Below the pieces are notes generated by a model. That model had not been told where the DNA came from and searched no databases. It saw only the letters and a list, made by a program, of their open reading frames with translations. This document shows, piece after piece, positions 63,203-63,780 of a stretch of DNA of 63,780 bases. This DNA is from Ignavibacteriota bacterium (lineage in GTDB: Bacteria > Bacteroidota > Ignavibacteria > UBA10030 > BY39). Within the stretch, counting starts at the first letter, position 1. Every line of letters starts with the position of its first letter. Position numbers and translations under genes: made by a program. The stretch covers positions 1 through 63,780 of the forward strand of contig QOQV01000014.1 in NCBI GenBank assembly GCA_003327435.1. The letters are read 5' to 3'.

Positions 63203-63544
63203 ATTACCATTGAAATATGCACTTGTATTCTTCCATTGCGTAATACTTATAGAATTTAACTTTTGTTCACTGTTATCTAAAATTGATCTTATAACTATAA
63301 AGCTCTCATTACCGAGATTTACCTGTCCAAAAAATATCCTGAACCAGTTTGCATTTTCAATATATATTGTTCTTTTGAATACATTCTTAAAATCAATCCT
63401 ATCACCATTATATATTCCAGAATGTAAATAATATGTTTTCTCTTTTAGTGATATTTTATTATCCTATGAAAATACATTAGTTAGGTTTATGATCATTATT
63501 TTTATGACCAATAATAAAATTAAAATATGAATTCTATTTTTCAT
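63203..63544 (-). pseudogene. Upstream coding part of the protease, split by an in-frame TAG
   Basis: ATG 63544 (AGGAGA 9 bases before) starts a hydrophobic signal peptide MKNRIHILILLL... ending NVFS; codon 27 is TAG (63464-63466). The frame then stays open as DNKISLKEKTYYLHSG... and runs into the annotated ORF with no shift. A suppressed or repaired stop would give 1004 residues, with the catalytic triad at about 191, 239 and 316. TAG is used as an ordinary stop elsewhere in the window, for example at 36286, so recoding is unlikely; nonsense mutation or a base error are the simplest explanations. Confidence 0.75.
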
Positions 63545-63659
63545 TGTTCTTTTCTCCTATTTCAAATTTGTTTTTATACATTTTATTTTTATTTTTAATA
63601 TTGTAAACAAAAGGGTAAAACTTTCTAAATGTCCGCTACCTGATTGTTTGCATTTTTAA

Positions 63660-63690
63660 AAGCGGTAGTGGTACAGCACTACCGCTTCTT
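63660..63690 (-). terminator. Strong hairpin, likely terminator upstream of the protease gene
   Basis: AAGCGGTAGTG (63660-63670) pairs with CACTACCGCTT (63677-63687) over 11 bp with a 6-nt loop. T-rich tracts flank both sides, so it could act in either direction; on the minus strand it is followed by TTAAAAA. It lies 116 bases before the protease ATG. Confidence 0.65.
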
Positions 63691-63695
63691 TTATT

Positions 63696-63737
63696 TTACT
63701 CCGTTGGGGATCTAATATTTATATATTTTAAACTCAT
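63696..63737 (-). CDS. Possible 13-residue leader peptide
   Basis: ATG 63737 is preceded by GGAG at 6 bases and encodes MSLKYINIRSPTE before TAA. It ends 9 bases before the strong hairpin at 63660-63687, on the same strand as the protease. It may be a leader peptide, or the ending of something outside the window is being mistaken for one. Very short, so the call is weak. Confidence 0.3.
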   Translation of the reverse strand: MSLKYINIRSPTE

Positions 63738-63780
63738 TTTTTTCTCCACATTCTTAGAATAACTGCTCGTGAGCCAATAT

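Noticed and set aside
63210-63431. Plus-strand 73-residue ORF near the right end
   Set aside because: It lies antisense to the interrupted start of the protease gene, whose frame there is open and continuous.

Overview
The window looks like a low-GC chromosome segment from a Gram-negative member of the Bacteroidota/Chlorobi/Ignavibacteria side of the tree. Pointers are a Kdo/Lpt lipopolysaccharide block, DUF5686 and carboxypeptidase-regulatory-domain outer-membrane proteins, a TonB-dependent receptor, and a type IX secretion C-terminal domain of the 'NKPNPFNP...GVYFYKL' kind on a large protease. The genus assignment is inference, and Ignavibacteria is my best guess. Promoters I can recognise are of the TTGACA-17-TATAAT type. 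I found no phage, IS transposase, CRISPR array or rRNA.

Layout. 1-796: gene-free block of dispersed hairpin repeats. 797-9548: an acidic amino-acid symporter, then kdsA-kdsC-kdsD-lptC-lptA-lptB and a DUF5686 outer-membrane protein (Kdo synthesis and LPS export). 9793-11157: rmuC. 11159-14201 (minus): larB, cystathionine beta-synthase, TerC. 14340-26368: lysS, a TonB receptor with two related lipoproteins, a GH57 enzyme, a GT2, a CtpA-type protease, DUF3108, gamma carbonic anhydrase and an MBL hydrolase. 26378-26873: a cold-shock gene with a long structured leader and its own terminator. 26902-34094: an unknown gene, ybeY, smg-like, topA, xer, hpf and hprK, then an M23 peptidase and a small acidic DUF2795 protein. 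34183-41990: BamA/TamA-type protein, holB, ricT, metG, DUF2721, a beta-helix protein. 42134-43257: a seven-unit 140-bp tandem array abutting tRNA-Val and tRNA-Gly (minus). 43304-48500: pspC (minus), CIRCE-controlled groESL, an ECF sigma/anti-sigma/Spy-like set and a cysteine desulfurase. 48541-54921 (minus): hutH, ada, dxr, rseP and an M14 peptidase. 55053-60116: a REC-histidine-kinase-like protein with an NtrC-type regulator, bacterioferritin, endonuclease V and MgtE. 60190-60470: a second hairpin-repeat block, inverted relative to the first. 60530-63544 (minus): a type IX-secreted trypsin-like protease whose signal peptide is cut off by an in-frame stop.

The most unusual part is structural DNA. 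Seven exact-length 140-bp units each carry the 3' part of the adjacent tRNA-Val gene with its T-loop opened, at the centre of TTCGAA, by two back-to-back 15-nt hairpins with 6-bp arms and 3-nt loops. Hairpins of the same 6-3-6 design also sit in the tips of larger hairpins in the two dispersed repeat blocks, where the outer stems show compensatory base changes. This suggests a family of mini-hairpins that occupy the centres of other palindromes. Other points of interest are a putative H-type pseudoknot in the cold-shock leader, a kinase-like protein in which Tyr replaces the phosphoacceptor His, and a histidine ammonia-lyase with Ser-Ser-Gly in place of Ala-Ser-Gly.
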